Positions 1-11,786 of a DNA stretch of 64,000 nucleotides are shown piece by piece. Position 1 is the stretch's first letter, and every line of letters begins with the position of its first letter. The notes beneath the pieces were generated by a model. It was not told where the DNA came from and made no database searches. It was given only the letters and a program-made list of their open reading frames with translations. Origin of the DNA: Glandiceps talaboti (lineage: Eukaryota; Hemichordata; Enteropneusta; Spengelidae); the NCBI RefSeq assembly GCF_964340395.1, contig NC_135554.1, positions 11,104,975 to 11,168,974 on the forward strand, written 5' to 3'. Position numbers and translations under genes: made by a program.

Positions 1-973
1 CAGTAACAGCAACTTACAAATGTGAATAAAAAGTGAGAATTGATGGCAAAAATGAGGATGTTTCTTTCATGTATATTTCACATTTCATTGTTTTATTTTG
101 TGATGACTTTCAACTGTCATATCTCAGTATTTGTAAGACTTACTTCCATGATTTGTTGTTGCATATATCTTACTGCTGACATCACCAACCTCTATACCAT
201 TGACTGCTGTGATCTAGTTAAACAAATCTAATTATAATGCATGTTGTCATTGTCATTCGATTAGTTGTTTGATCTGTTTTTTGTCATCATCCTGCCTCAA
301 GGAATATAAGGCAAAACTGGTTTCATATAATCTGTATTGGTGTATGATTAGGGAACCACGAAAAAACACTTCTATCAACCCTTCACCACGTAAAATCGAA
401 GTTACTGTAATAGTGAAGTCCATTAAGTTTTGTTAAGTTTTAATCGTTTACATTTATATATATCTCATTACTGACTAATTTGGATCGATTTTACCACATA
501 CATAATTACTGATCGAGTATCAAACATGACTTCACACTTTAATATCAAAATTCTACATCATCTGCTATCCTGTATGTCTGTGTTACAAAACATTAAGAAC
601 ATGTGAACATTTTGCTATGAGTTGTGTTTTCATCTTTAGTTTAAAAAAAAGTGTGCAACAGATATCTTTACATTATAGTCAACAAGATTTTTCAAGGTAA
701 GAAATTTATTGATTGTGACATCGTTTGACGATGTTGTAACAATCATGTACTCAGAGAGTGTCAAAATTAAGTGTGAAAATCTGATGTTTGACAGATTAGA
801 CTAAGTGTAAAATATATCATGTAATTCAGCCCTAATCACCTTTCTCCTAACAGGAGTACAGGTTGATAAAGCAGTATGACACATAGTAGCTTAGAGACTA
901 GACAAAAACACAAATTGTAATACATGTAAGCAGTTATTTGGGAATGATTACAAGTCTTTCATTTTAAACTCAC
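1..973. other. Intron of gene A, left edge
   Basis: No exon was recognised here. The stretch is AT-rich and would be intron downstream of the FN3 exon that ends at 974 on the minus strand. The second half of that FN3 domain and the rest of the gene must lie beyond base 1. Confidence 0.5.
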
Positions 974-1197
974 AGTAACAAAATATTCAGTGTTGGCCTC
1001 CAATCCAGTGAATTCATACGCAAGAATTGAAAGGTCTCGAATTTCGACAGTGTCTATTGCAGATCCACCACCTGTTTTGTATAGATGTATATTGTACTGT
1101 TGTATAACTCCCCTTGGATTGACTGGTGCCTCCCATTCAACATACAGTTGTGAATCTGGCCGGTTTTCAAATCTTTTTATGATTGGAGCATCAGGTA
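974..1197 (-). CDS. Gene A exon: third FN3 domain, N-terminal three quarters
   Basis: Reading on the minus strand, the exon starts after a CTCAG acceptor at 1198-1199 and stops at a GTGAGT donor (968-973). It encodes about 74 residues starting PDAPIIKRFEN, with the FN3 hallmarks LYVEWEAP (strand B tryptophan) and the tyrosine-corner segment LEANTEYFV. The acceptor side is phase 1, matching the previous exon; the donor side reads as phase 0, so this FN3 domain is split, with its last strand in an exon outside the window. FN3 domains of this kind form rod-like extracellular stalks in receptors and adhesion proteins. What follows (more FN3, a membrane segment, a kinase or phosphatase) cannot be seen. 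Translation is open throughout, and the frame agrees with the upstream exons. Confidence 0.85.
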
Positions 1198-2917
1198 CTG
1201 AGGAGAGAAGTTATTAGAATCTATTTACAGGTATGTGAATCGAAAAGAAAATATGTTCCCTATAGTATCTTAATTGGAATGACTTCACCATAACACTTAA
1301 TGTTGTAGTACAGAATGATAGTGGCAAGGAAAAAATCTACAATGCAAATCGTATGGTCGATTACAATGTTCGACGGTACAGTTTGACACTAAAGCTTATT
1401 TTTGTCGTCATAATTTTACTAAAATATGACAATGACACTCCAGTTCCTGCAAATAATACCCTGTCCATATTCAAAGCTTATAAAAAAAATAACATTTGGA
1501 GATGCACCTTGAAATGGCATGCAGACCGTTGATGTCCGACTCAAATATTTGACATTGTTTGTTGATCAATGTTAGAATGAATGGTTGGTGTACGAGAAAC
1601 AAGTCTTCTTTATTCGAAGACACCATGCCCGACACTAAGTTCATTTATAAATAGAAGGCTCACTCTCTAAACGTATGAATGCATGAACCTGAATTGTGTC
1701 TATATGTGCAAAACTTCAAAAATATAAAGTAAATTATTTCTAATTGCCCTGGAAGATTGGGGTCAAGCTCAAAGTATCAAAGGAAAATTTACTCTGATCT
1801 ACACAGTTGAACTTAGTCGCTGTATATTCAATTTCGTGAGATGCGGTTAGAAGACAAATTTACGCTAGTTGACATTGAAGGTGATGCCATGGTCAAAGGT
1901 CACAGTCTTTCTAGAAAGCTGTCAATTAAAAATATGTGGAGGGAGACACATGAATGATTCATGTCAGCTGGTTAATAATATACAACATCTAAAGTTGGGA
2001 AAAATACAAGCAAGGAGAAAACGGCAACAGCTGAATATCGATAAAACATTCTCCTGTGAGAAAGGAAATCATGAAACTTTGTAGTTTGAAGATATTGTAT
2101 GAGCGACATTTGAAAATATACAGAAATTGATCGTTACAGTGCTCACTTTCAAAATTAAAAGGAAAGAAGGTCTGAGTACACATAAAGACTATAAGTCATC
2201 CTGTATGAATTTCTGCAACCACAGGGAGGCCAAAATATGTGCCCATGAAAGATTGGGAACTTAGCAAACCACAAAAACAAACCCAGGATTGACATTATAT
2301 TTGGCAACGTTAATCTGTAAAGCACACATATTTCATGGACGTATCTTTCCATCATTTAGCCTAGGAAGGGTAAATATCTCAATTCGAGAGCTTTTAAAAT
2401 TTACTGCCTATTTCCACTATGTGCTGATATGTTAAAATGCTCATACAGATTTGGCAACCCTGAACTTTAAAACAGTCGTGTGATTCGAGGTGTAAGTAGA
2501 AAGATTTAATTTTCGCTAGGACATATATTGGTTTTAATACCTATGATTTCCTTTCTTCAAAAGTTTTAATATATGATTTTGGTTCAGTGTTCCATATCCA
2601 GAAAGTACTTACAATTTATCTCACCTTTCTCATACCAGAAGAATTTGACAAACTTTATCTTTAAAGGGTCGTGTGATTCGAATATCTCGATATCATCTCG
2701 TCATTTAATTGTTTGAGTGTGACTCTGTTTCTTTTAACTTAAAGTCTGCAGATAAAACGATGACAAATTACTTTTTGTGCCAGTATTGCGGCAATGCTTC
2801 TTTCGTCTCGAACGTGTTATCAATCATATAGTATTAATCTGCATTACATAAATGTAAAGGGAATAATTAGCCTAAGACTAGTGTATTGTGATATTTAATT
2901 ATCAACAATCAACATAC
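1198..2917 (-). other. Intron of gene A (1.7 kb)
   Basis: No coding signal was seen. Two short near-copies of a segment containing GTCGTGTGATTCGA occur near 2475 and 2670. The rest is AT-rich unique-looking sequence. Confidence 0.5.
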
Positions 2918-3055
2918 TTCCTTCCCATGTCCTAGCAATGGTACTATTAGATGGTAAACTTGTTACGTCTCCCTCATTGACAGCAATAACTTCTATATTG
3001 TACTCTGTGTATGCCAATAGTCCATTCAGTAAAAGGCTTGTTTCCAAGCCATTAG
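2918..3055 (-). CDS. Gene A exon: second FN3 domain, C-terminal half
   Basis: The 138 bp exon follows a pyrimidine-rich acceptor (a run of T then ACAG, just above 3055) and ends at GTATGTT (2911-2917). Joined in phase 1 to the 3575-3724 exon it continues the same FN3 domain: SLLLNGLLAYTEYNIEVIAV carries the leucine and tyrosine-corner motif (L..YTEYNIEV) and is followed by a G-F-G strand region ending TIARTWEG. The exon ends in phase 1, so the two-exon FN3 domain as a unit is symmetrical like the single-exon domains upstream. No stop or frameshift was seen. Confidence 0.85.
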
Positions 3056-3574
3056 CTGTAAAAAAAAAGAAAGAAGATGTTTAGTAAAGTTATGTTTCTA
3101 CTTAATTACAATTTTCAAAGGAGACGACTGGCAGAACTTAAATAACGCATTCCCCACTCTCTTTGTCATCCACTCTCTCTGTTCAACCATGATAACTGTT
3201 ACATGGTTGCTAAATGAAGTGATATGTATATTATAATTGTTGACAATTGCACCAGGGTTGAGTGGAAATGAGTTGTGAGTGATACAGATGTGGCTGGCCA
3301 AACAGAGATGGATGGATGGGCAAGCATGGGTCATTCATATGACCTCTTGTGCTGCCAAAAAGAGAGCTACTGTGATTTGATCATCAACATCACTTCAGTA
3401 CTTGTGATCGCCGTATCATAATGTCATCACAATTTCAAACGTTACAAATTGTGTTATCTTTTGCAATATGCATTATACTCTATACTACTTTTTGGACTAG
3501 AAAAAAATGTTTGCAGTGAAGTTTATAAAGGCAAGGATACAACATACTGCTGTCGCTTTAAATTTCTAACTTAC
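3056..3574 (-). other. Intron inside the second FN3 domain
   Basis: A 519 bp intron. It has a plausible donor (GTAAG at 3570-3574) and acceptor, and no other recognised feature. Confidence 0.6.
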
Positions 3575-3724
3575 ATTGTTTCACATGAGTCACTCCATCA
3601 AGTTCATTATACTGTACAATATAGTGGATCAAATTTCCCCTGTGGTCGATTGGTTCAACCCAGGTTACTCTCAATTCTGTGTCTGATAATGCCATCACTT
3701 CAACATCTCTTGGTGGGGTTGAAC
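3575..3724 (-). CDS. Gene A exon: second FN3 domain, N-terminal half
   Basis: This minus-strand exon of 150 bp encodes GSTPPRDVEVMALSDTELRV followed by TWVEP and a YIVQYNELDG strand, the usual start of an FN3 domain (proline-rich A strand, L-V-W core). It starts in phase 1 after TCTAAATCAG and ends in phase 1 at GTAAGTT. An alternative acceptor (TTGACAG, giving about 16 extra codons, also open) lies near 3772, so the exact 5' border of the exon is less certain than its reading frame. It follows the single-exon FN3 at 4604-4900. Confidence 0.8.
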
Positions 3725-3929
3725 CTGATTTAGACATAAAATGCTGTTCTTTAGGTAACTGTATGACACCACCTGTCAATATTGTGTTGAATGGATTTAT
3801 TTTCAACAATATTGTCTAGTACTGTTTAAATTATTATTATCAAGAACATATTGAAGACACCGAATACTTAGCACATGGGAATTACACACATTTGAAATGA
3901 TTATTGTTGTAGACACAATAAAAAGTACT

Positions 3930-4289
3930 ACTGATTATCTACGAGGCAGTCCTGGTTACATCGCTGATTTGATTAACAGTAAACCCGCAACTCGTTCTGT
4001 TCGCTCAAACAACAAAAATATACTATATGTACGCCATTGTAAAACAAATCCATACGGTGAGGCAGCGAACCCCCCCCCCTTATGGAACAGTATACCACTT
4101 GAATTTCGATCATCAACCACTGTCGTTAAATTTATGTAGGATATCATGTCGCATCTGTTTGCAAGAGCTTTCTAACTTTAACTACGATACGATCTACTGT
4201 AATTGTTCCTGTTCAGCGCCTTAGAACATTATGCCGTATTGGGTTTTGGCGCTAAGTGCTTTTGATTGATTGATTTATTGTATGATTGT

Positions 4290-4325
<36 letters not shown>

Positions 4326-4336
4326 GTGATTGATTG
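3930..4336 (+). mobile_element. LINE 3' end fragment (CR1/L2-like) with TTGA tail
   Basis: On the plus strand, opposite to gene A, the sequence encodes a typical C-terminal tail of CR1/L2-type reverse transcriptases: an ADLINSKPATRSVRS segment, LYVRHCKT, then after a run of C a LWNSIPLEFRSSTTV stretch and remnants of a L-F-A-R-A-F end. The C-run appears to break the frame. It is followed by a short 3' UTR and a (TTGA)n microsatellite at 4257-4336, the kind of simple-repeat tail these elements carry. The 5' part is missing, as expected for target-primed insertion with 5' truncation. It sits in an intron of gene A. Confidence 0.75.
4257..4336 (+). repeat. (TTGA)n microsatellite
   Basis: About 15-20 imperfect copies of GATT/TTGA at the 3' end of the LINE fragment; probably the tail of the element rather than an independent satellite. 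Confidence 0.85.
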
Positions 4337-4603
4337 AAAGTGAAATAAGGTAAGTCATGCCATACCAATTATCCGTAATTGTGAATAAGAAATTTAACCA
4401 TTTGCAACAACTTGTATCAGATTGTAAATCAAGTTCAAGCATGTAATGTGACCTAGTCTATAATAATTTCAAATTAATAACCTAATCTTCATGATCTATG
4501 GCTTTACTGTTTCAATATGAAAATGCACCTGTATAAAAATTGACCTATTGCATTCGTCAATGAGATTGATCAAATTATAAAATTATATCATATGAATACA
4601 AAC

Positions 4604-4900
4604 CTGTAACCTTTGTTCGTATATAACCACTTTCAGTATAGGGACTCTTTCCAATGGAATTTTCACAACTAACTCTCACTCTATAATATGTAAATGGTTC
4701 TAAATGTTTTACAGTGTGAGAAGACAGGCTTGAATCTTTATCTTCCACACTCAAAATCCAGTTTGTAGTCGAAATCTTCTGATAATCAACATAACACCTG
4801 GTAATGTCCCGGTTTCCAGTGAAAGGAATTGTCCAGGTAACAGTAATCCACTCAGAGTTTGTAGATTCAATACTGGAGATAACAACTGCATCTGGTTTCT
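4604..4900 (-). CDS. Gene A exon: first FN3 domain
   Basis: A 297 bp symmetrical 1-1 exon encodes a whole FN3 domain of about 99 residues. It starts EKPDAVVISSIES, with WITVTWTIPF (strand B and C region), a long D-E region, and LEPFTYYRVRVSCENSIGKS, the leucine/tyrosine-corner signature, ending IRTKVTG. The acceptor is CAACCTATAG (4901-4902) and the donor GTTTGT. One cysteine in the F strand (VSCENS) and one in the C strand (TRCYVDY) could pair, which is unusual but not rare in FN3. It is preceded by the second Ig exon. Confidence 0.88.
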
Positions 4901-5265
4901 CTATAGGTTGAAATCATACAGGAGACCAGTTTCAGTTTATTCTTAGAGGCAATTCAGTACTTAATGTATATGTTCCTACATCGACAAATTGACCAATTAT
5001 AATACATATATTTGAATATATAAAAAATATACGCAAATCACCTTTCATTAACAATTGTTTACATGTAAATTCACTTTCAATAATTAACGCAACAAATTGC
5101 AGGAGTGCACCTGAAGCTGAGTCACAATATTTAATAACAGTGAATACAAGTGTAGTGGATTACAACTGCTCATTTGGATATGAACTATATTTTGGTCTAT
5201 TTTGGTGTTTTCAAAAATTTCAAGTTCATCCTGACTTAATAGTTATTGAACATAAATCATCTTAC
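4901..5265 (-). other. Intron between Ig2 and FN3 exons
   Basis: 365 bp. Nothing recognised except the splice sites. Confidence 0.6.
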
Positions 5266-5562
5266 CCAACACAATAAGATCAAAGCTAGCTGAATCAGCA
5301 GCTCCATAACCATTATTAACCTCACAGCTGTAGGATCCATTGTCAATGCGTTTAACATTGGATACGGTCAATGTTGACAGCATAGTGTAATCGTTGTTAC
5401 CATGGTTCACAGTTACAATATCACTTTGTATCTCGTTAGTATCCTTGCACCATTTTACACTTGAAGCCAGACGTGGTTTACCATGAAATATACATTGAAA
5501 TGCTGCCTCTTCCCCAGGATTGTATTCCCCACTATCTGGACCACTGACAATGGTGGCAGGAA
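5266..5562 (-). CDS. Gene A exon: second Ig domain
   Basis: A 297 bp phase 1-1 exon encodes a complete I-set-like immunoglobulin domain: VPATIVSGPDSGEYNPGEEA, first disulfide cysteine in AFQCIF, the core tryptophan in VKWCKD, and the second cysteine in NGSYSCEVNNGYG, with an LTVSNVKRID E-strand. An additional cysteine follows the tryptophan. The acceptor (TTTCAAAG) and donor (GTAAGA) are good. It follows another Ig exon of exactly equal length, so the two may be an old tandem duplication. Ig domains in this position usually act in ligand binding or homophilic contact; the ligand is not inferable. Confidence 0.9.
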
Positions 5563-7408
5563 CTTTGAAATAAAACGAGAACATATAATTATCAAATATT
5601 GTGAGTCACTGACCATTTTAAAGTTCATTGCAACTTGTGCCTGTCAGCTACATCCCTAGTTTCATAGCTTATTGTGAAAGTGACTTTTTTACTTACTACT
5701 GGAAATAAACTAAAACAGTTACAGCAAAATCAGCCTCCCATTTGTTTCCCTTTCAGACTAATTACCATATTTTTAATAGTTTCTGGTGCAATTCAATGAT
5801 TTGCTTTATTGCCAGAAAACTTATATTCTTGTCAGTTAGAACAATTATGTAGGTTAAACACATTGCATATATCTATATCTGTTATTTCATGTGTCTTAAA
5901 ATATTTTGGCATAACAAATTAAATGAAAATCAATCAGTATTATATTTAAATCCAATAACACAAAAATAACTCAATTGGCCCAGTAGTTTTGGAAGAGATT
6001 TTAAAGCATTAATAAATAAAATATATTTTTAGATCTAATTTGCATATTAATTGGACAACCTTATATTGAACAACCTTGTATTGAACAAACTTATATCTGC
6101 TAATCCCAAGACACCTACACAACAAATTTCAACTCAATTGGCTCAATTGTTTTGAAGATTTTTGAAGCACTATTTTTATAGACTTAATTTTCATAAAAGT
6201 GACCAAATCAACTTGTCTTGAAACAAACTTATTAAACTGTTAACAGTCATCTTGACTTTAAAAAAAAATATCTTTCATACTATTATTACTGCTGAAATTA
6301 ATAGAATTAAAACCTGGTGTGCAGTGGATGTTCAATGAAATCAAGATGACTGTTCTTACCCACCGTACTGTCATTTCTATGAATTATTCATGGTGCCCTC
6401 GGTTATTTCTATAACATAACAAATGTAGAATTTTTGCTTGGATGACATTACACAACATGTAATATGACCTTCAATGACATAATGCATGTTATAGTATGGA
6501 TGTATCTCACTAATGAATACATGGTTTATAGCCTCAGTAAACAAAGTTCACTTGTTAGGTTGGCAACCATGATTATGTAAATAGTATGCTAATTCATAAA
6601 TGTAATGCTGAAGTCAGACGCCTACATGTAGTTAACTAATAGGGGGACACTTCCGGGTTAGTACAGATGTCAGATTATATTTATGTGTTCGAATTAAATC
6701 CTCAGTGCACATTCTGTTAATTGTGTATAGAACAGATAATGTGCACTATGTATGCTGATTATTATATAACATGTTATGGGTTATATATGTGTACATAATA
6801 AATAAATATTTCAGGTTTTGTAGGAATACGACAAAATATGATCTGTGTCTGACTATAAACTTGCATGATTGCTCATTAAATGACACCTACACAAGAAATT
6901 TTAACTTTACCAAAATATGCTATTTTTAGACCTAATTTGCATATAAATGACTCGGTCAATTTGTCTTGAACAAACATAGAAGATTTTTGAAGCATTTTTA
7001 CCAAAAATTCTATATTTAGACTTGTTATGCATAGTAATGACCCAATCATCTTATCTTGGACAGTATTATGTCTGCTTATCAAATGACACATACACATCAA
7101 ATTTTAGGTCAATTGGCCCAGTAGTTTTGGAGAAGAAGATGAATTCAAGTAGAAAAGTTGACAGACAGACGACGTAAAACAGGGAATCAACCTAACCCTT
7201 AAGCTCTGTGCAGTTTTGCCGACAGCAGAGCTAAAAAAGAAATTGATGTACATGTCACCTTTTTGTCAGGTTTGAAAGAAAGCACATATTGCATATCTGA
7301 GAAATTACGTATTACAGAGGCACAAAAAATCATAGAATGGTAAGAGTTTTGGAAAACTGGTACAATGATGTGTAATAACCTGTATAATTTATGTTGAATA
7401 CAACATAC
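5563..7408 (-). other. Intron of gene A (1.85 kb)
   Basis: It contains degenerate repeats of the type CAATTGGCCCAGTAGTTTTG (near 5975, 6140 and 7110) interspersed with TTTGCATAT-like segments. These occur in other introns of the window and look like an old low-copy-identity repeat. No coding exon was seen. Confidence 0.5.
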
Positions 7409-7705
7409 CTTGTATAATAACCTGCAAATATAATTCTACTTCATGGTACTCAACCGGTATCCCAATTATTTTCTTCCCCTTAGCCTTGCACGTATATATA
7501 CCATCATCTACAGGTTGTGGTGTAGCAATTATCAACTGCAGTTGTCCATCTACAGCTTCCAGTCCATCCGTTACAAGTGTTCCATCCTTATGCCATGATA
7601 TATCTACATCTTGTTGTGGTAGGTTGACATTGCACTGGAGTATTAAAGGTGTTTCATTTGTTGTTTCAAATGTGTTCTGTGGATTCAACGTTACCGTTAA
7701 CCGCC
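7409..7705 (-). CDS. Gene A exon: first Ig domain
   Basis: This 297 bp phase 1-1 exon encodes an Ig domain: RLTVTLNPQNTFETTNETP, cysteine in LILQCNV, tryptophan in DISWHKDG, and DDGIYTCKAKG carrying the D-x-G-x-Y-x-C motif, ending LYLQVIIQG. The acceptor is TTCTATCCAG and the donor GTATGTTG. It joins the EGF exon upstream (A plus GG gives an arginine codon) and the second Ig exon downstream in phase 1. Length and motifs fit an I-set domain. Confidence 0.9.
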
Positions 7706-7992
7706 CTGGATAGAACAGTAAAATTCTAGTCAAATAGACTTTACAAAACACATAGGATAATTCACATTAGCTAACATTTTAGCTTGTTAGGGTAATATTT
7801 AAAAAGAAATGTCTTTGTAATGGATAATTTTATCAGTATTATTCCATTTACATTTAGTAAGTATGACAAATAAACTGTTCCTCAGTTCAAGGATAAAATA
7901 TCTTTTTTTATATGCACTATTTTCTGAAAGTTTATCAATGGGAGACTTCACAAAGACCATCTGTGCTAAACTACAACAAAGCTGACGTTCAC

Positions 7993-8031
7993 CATAGACC
8001 CTACACGACATCATGTCGTGTAGGGTCTATG
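7993..8031. repeat. Perfect 39 bp palindrome (19 bp arms, 1 bp centre)
   Basis: The left arm CATAGACCCTACACGACAT is followed by a single C and its exact reverse complement. Such a perfect dyad could be the terminus of a foldback element, a structured RNA element or a recent inverted duplication. No flanking direct repeat was recognised. Confidence 0.95.
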
Positions 8032-8165
8032 CTTTAACCTATTGTTATATATTCCTTTATGCACAGTAAAATTTCATTGAAATTGAGAAATGTTTTCACC
8101 ATTTAGATATATTTGAGTAGACAATCGGTTAATATGTGCAATATCTTGAAAAAAAACTGCGTATG

Positions 8166-8202
8166 AGAGAGAGAGAGAAAGAGAGTGAGTGAGTGAGTGA
8201 GT

Positions 8203-8295
<93 letters not shown>
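8166..8295. repeat. (GA)n microsatellite, about 130 bp
   Basis: Pure GA dinucleotides with a short GAGT interruption near the start. On the opposite strand this gives Ser-Leu reading frames that are not genes. Confidence 0.98.
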
Positions 8296-8296
<1 letters not shown>

Positions 8297-9251
8297 AGAA
8301 GTGATTCACGAGAAATCTAATTCATTCTCTTTATTCATTTTTTAACTCAGACCACTATAGGAATTCTTTAAGGGGTCTGAGACTGTACTAGTATCAGCAA
8401 GATTATGTAAATAAGTTGACAAGTACTTGACACATATCAAATGTATGCTAATGACTGTCAAGCACTTGACGCTTACCACTATATTGAGTAATTATCTGCG
8501 TTTCAAAGATTAGCAGATAATTGCTATCGGTATGTGAATGGAATTGTCAAGTGAAGTTGCAACAGGCGCTAATGCGTGATTGGTCAATGTATGCTAACAG
8601 GTGTAACAAGTGTTACAGGTATATAAAGGGTGTCGAAAGGCCGGTGTGTTCAATCTCGATTGCACGGTCAGACATTTTAAATTATTATAATGATTATAGT
8701 AGTTCTGTTCCTTTTCTAACAGACCCTCAGGATTTCAACGTTTCATGATTGTTTTTTTTTTCTGTCTAGCCTATTTTGTTCCGACTGTAATAACTTCATC
8801 AAGAAGATTGTAGCACATCCATGAACTGAAACATCTCTGAATTGCGCTATTTATGAAATGTAAGGAGGGGAGCTGAATAAATGCGTGTGGTACGTGGGGA
8901 CAGCAACCAACGCAAACGCAATTTGCGAGTTCTTGTTTTCATTGTATGTTTGAATTTGTATACTTTGAAATTTAGAATAGAAAAAGTGTGCAAATGGTTG
9001 TAAAACCATAGACAGTGGAGGGTAAAACCATGTGCATTTGTTTTTGTTTTTTATTCGTTCCAATATCTCAAGATTGAGAAGTGCTACATTCATCTGGGGT
9101 TCATACAATGATGGCTGAGATGGTTGGAAGCCCCCCCCCTCCCCCCACCCCAAGTTAATTTTGTAATTTTTTCTAGTTTTTGAACGTGGTCTATAACCTT
9201 AATATTCCTGTGAAACTATTCAAAAAGTCGAAATTGTTGGTATGTACTTAC

Positions 9252-9464
9252 TTTTATCACAATCCATATCAGGAAATGTTTGTGTGCAGGTTCCTGTACA
9301 ATCACCAGAGATTTTGTCACAAGGTAGTGCACCACTTACACATGTACAAAAGTTCTGACATGTGAGACCATGACTACCATCAGCACAGTTACACTGATAT
9401 TTGTTCACTTGATTGACACATGTCCCACCATTGTCACATGGGTTGCTAGAACACTCATTAATAT
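9252..9464 (-). CDS. Gene A exon: calcium-binding EGF domain plus partial second EGF
   Basis: The exon (213 bp, phase 1-1) joins the last sushi exon so that G plus AT gives aspartate, producing DINEC, the start of a calcium-binding EGF domain. Six cysteines follow in EGF spacing (NECSSNPCDNGGTC, then NKYQCNC, then GLTCQN); CVNQVNKYQC fits the Asp/Asn beta-hydroxylation and calcium consensus. The second half, NFCTCVSGALPCDKISGDC followed by TGTC and DMDCDK, looks like a shortened laminin/MEGF-type EGF repeat. The acceptor is TACCAG and the donor GTAAGT. This exon marks the change from the sushi array to the Ig/FN3 stalk. Confidence 0.9.
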
Positions 9465-10060
9465 CTGGTAAAAAAAATGCTTTATTAAGAATAGATGTAC
9501 AGTAACTTTTGCATATTTTCACGATAAAAAGAGTGCTCTTTGTAGTTATTATTACCCATATACATGTACATGTACAGACCTAAAAGAAATTTCACCTTCC
9601 TAAAAAGCATGAAATCCATGCTTCCAGTAAGCACACAGAATCAAGTCTATTACACAAAATCTCAGCCCTGCATTTCATAATTCATCCACTTGAGTTGTCT
9701 CAAGTCCAAATGGTTCAAAGCTTGCAGAATTGTTCAGGAAAGAGAGATACATATACAAGTTTTATGACTTTGTAACACAATATTACAGTGAAGAATAGCT
9801 AACCAGTCTAGAGCAAAATAAAGCTATAATTGCTATCGTATCAATTTGCTAAGAAATGCATCTCAACATACAAATGAAAATATGTCAATTGTCCACACCA
9901 TTGTCATTCATCTCAACAAGCAGTTGCAATGGAAATGACATCTAAATATTTGATATATCGCAATACCTGTGGGCCATATTTTACATTATTTTTACTACAT
10001 GTTCACATGTATGTCAATTTGATTTATATTTTAATTCAAGTATGTGGTTATAGCACCTAC
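9465..10060 (-). other. Intron between EGF and the last sushi exon
   Basis: 596 bp, AT-rich, nothing recognised. Confidence 0.6.
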
Positions 10061-10243
10061 CAATACATGTCACTGTACTAGTACTCCAGGTCCCACTGTT
10101 ACATGTGAGATCAACATAACTTGATCCATCACTTGTGAGATAACCACTATAACAGGTATATCTACATATATCACCGTGTATATAAGGATATGGTGAACAT
10201 GAGCTTGATGCTTGTGGTCGTGTAGGTGGTGTACCACAATCAG
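10061..10243 (-). CDS. Gene A exon: sushi domain 8 (last before EGF)
   Basis: A 183 bp phase 1-1 exon encodes a sushi/CCP module starting ADCGTPPTRPQASSSC and continuing CRYTCYSGYLTSDGSSYVDL to TCNSGTWSTSTVTCIG. The four canonical sushi cysteines and the GTW tryptophan are present, with two further cysteines (after ASSS and at DIC) spaced as in selectin CCPs. Splice sites are TTTCAG and GTAGGT. Together with the next sushi exon upstream (10776-10955) it forms a pair duplicated at 19538-23599. Sushi domains mediate protein or glycan recognition; a specific partner cannot be named. Confidence 0.92.
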
Positions 10244-10775
10244 CTGAAATGGAGTGATATCATCATATTTAACACACTGTGGAAACATACAATCATGTAC
10301 TAGAATCAATTGATGCATGGGTGCATAATCATATACGTACACTAAAATGTTGTTCATGTATATGATTAGCAATTATTTTCAAACATTACGTGGCATGTTC
10401 AATTTTAACTTGTAAATCTTTTATAAATATTTAATCTTTGATTATTTTGAAGGAGAGTGGTAGCACTGAGGACAATAGTGTCCCTTCATAGCTGCTCTAT
10501 CCGACTGAACTAATAGCTGGGGATATTATGCAGACAAACTGGAAAACACAAGTCCAAGATGACCTTACACTCATACTGGATGATTATTTATTTATCACAT
10601 TGTATATACTACTGTAACAGTATTATATTGATAATGATTTTAAACTAAATTATTTCTGAAGTGAAGAGACTCTAGCTGTTATTTTGATCCAATGGAGCAT
10701 GCATCAACATCAGCATTATGCAATAATAGGCACAGCAATGTATAGTTTTTGTGAATTGTGTTGATTGTCACCTAC
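10244..10775 (-). other. Intron holding an unoccupied TTAA site
   Basis: At 10269-10272 a TTAA followed by CACACTGTGGAAAC is the exact paralogous counterpart of the site that carries a 3.3 kb insertion at 19746-23020. No exon was seen. Confidence 0.7.
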
Positions 10776-10955
10776 CAACACATGTGACTGTACTGCTACT
10801 ACTCCAAGTCCCACCAATGCATGTGATATCAATATAACTTGATCCATCACTTGTATGATAACCAGCATTACAAGTGTATCTACAGTTTTCTCCATGCAAA
10901 TAAGGTGCTGTGCAAGAACTTGATGCTTTGATTACTGTAGGGTAACCACAATCAG
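10776..10955 (-). CDS. Gene A exon: sushi domain 7
   Basis: A 180 bp phase 1-1 exon. The product runs ADCGYPTVIKASSSCTAPYL, then CRYTCNAGYHTSDGSSYIDI, then TCIGGTWSSSSTVTCVG. It has six cysteines and the conserved tryptophan. It is closest to the exon at 23420-23599 (shared PTV-K-ASSS and SSSSTVTCVG endings), and the flanking introns of the two are also alike over about 1.4 kb. Acceptor TTTCCAG, donor GTAGGT. Confidence 0.92.
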
Positions 10956-11786
10956 CTGGAAAGGAATTAATTTACAGTACTGAGCATAATTACACCAATT
11001 TCGTACTACTGTATTTCAGCATTTTCCCATGGTAATCATTGAATAACATGACCCTGTCTGAAAACTGAGATGGTGAGTGCATGAAAACTCAGATATTGAG
11101 TATACTGGAATTTGCCAAATGCATTTTAATTGCATGCCTTTAAAGGACCGAGAATGTCATGGAACTTAACAGACAAACATATTCATTTGATGCACCACAG
11201 ACCTTGCACCAAGATCTATGCATGGATGTTAAACATTCATGGTTCTTTATCTAAAGGAAAGTAACACTTGCGAGTCATGACTATTCAGTGTGCACTTATA
11301 ACTGCGTACTACCTTTAGATAAATAGTTATGAATTCAGGATGCATAATTTCATGAAATTGATATGCATGTCTGCTATGTCCCATGATGCAATGGTGGACA
11401 GGTATGATTTCAAAATAGAAAACGTGAAATAGAGGATGAATTTTGGGTTTCTTGGCAATTATGTAAAATCTATGTGATGTGATATGAAGTTATTATTCAC
11501 CAGTACCCAAAGATAATGAATATACCATTATTTCCTAGGGATATACATATTGATGAGAAATAATCTATTTATTTGGATAACTGTATTATGCAAATATTGT
11601 ATTCACTAGTCTGTAAGATACAACATTCATGGTTTAGAAGCCTGTTAAGGCTGAACAAATGACCTATCTTTCAGTCTAGGTATTTGAATGCAAAATACAC
11701 AATGTATCATATTTAAGTTATCATTTTATACTATTATTGATCACTCAGTACACTGCATTTAACAAACTTATAAGTTACATACTTAC
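10956..11786 (-). other. Intron of gene A, duplicated at 23.6-24.5 kb
   Basis: Most of this intron matches 23600-24463 (for example the segments around TGAGTGCATGAAAACTCAGA and AAGATACAACATTCATGGTT), with small indels. It is part of a segmental duplication rather than a gene. Confidence 0.8.

Larger units (their letters stand above)
7706..9251 (-). other. Intron of gene A (1.5 kb)
   Basis: It contains the 39 bp palindrome at 7993-8031 and the GA microsatellite at 8166-8295. Between 8400 and 8560 the motif TTGACA/CAAGTGCTTGAC recurs in both orientations, giving weak local dyad symmetry. No exon was seen. Confidence 0.5.

Noticed and set aside
8103-8309. Open frame rich in Ser-Leu on the minus strand
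   Set aside because: It is only the translation of the GA microsatellite; the same occurs at 30386-30703.
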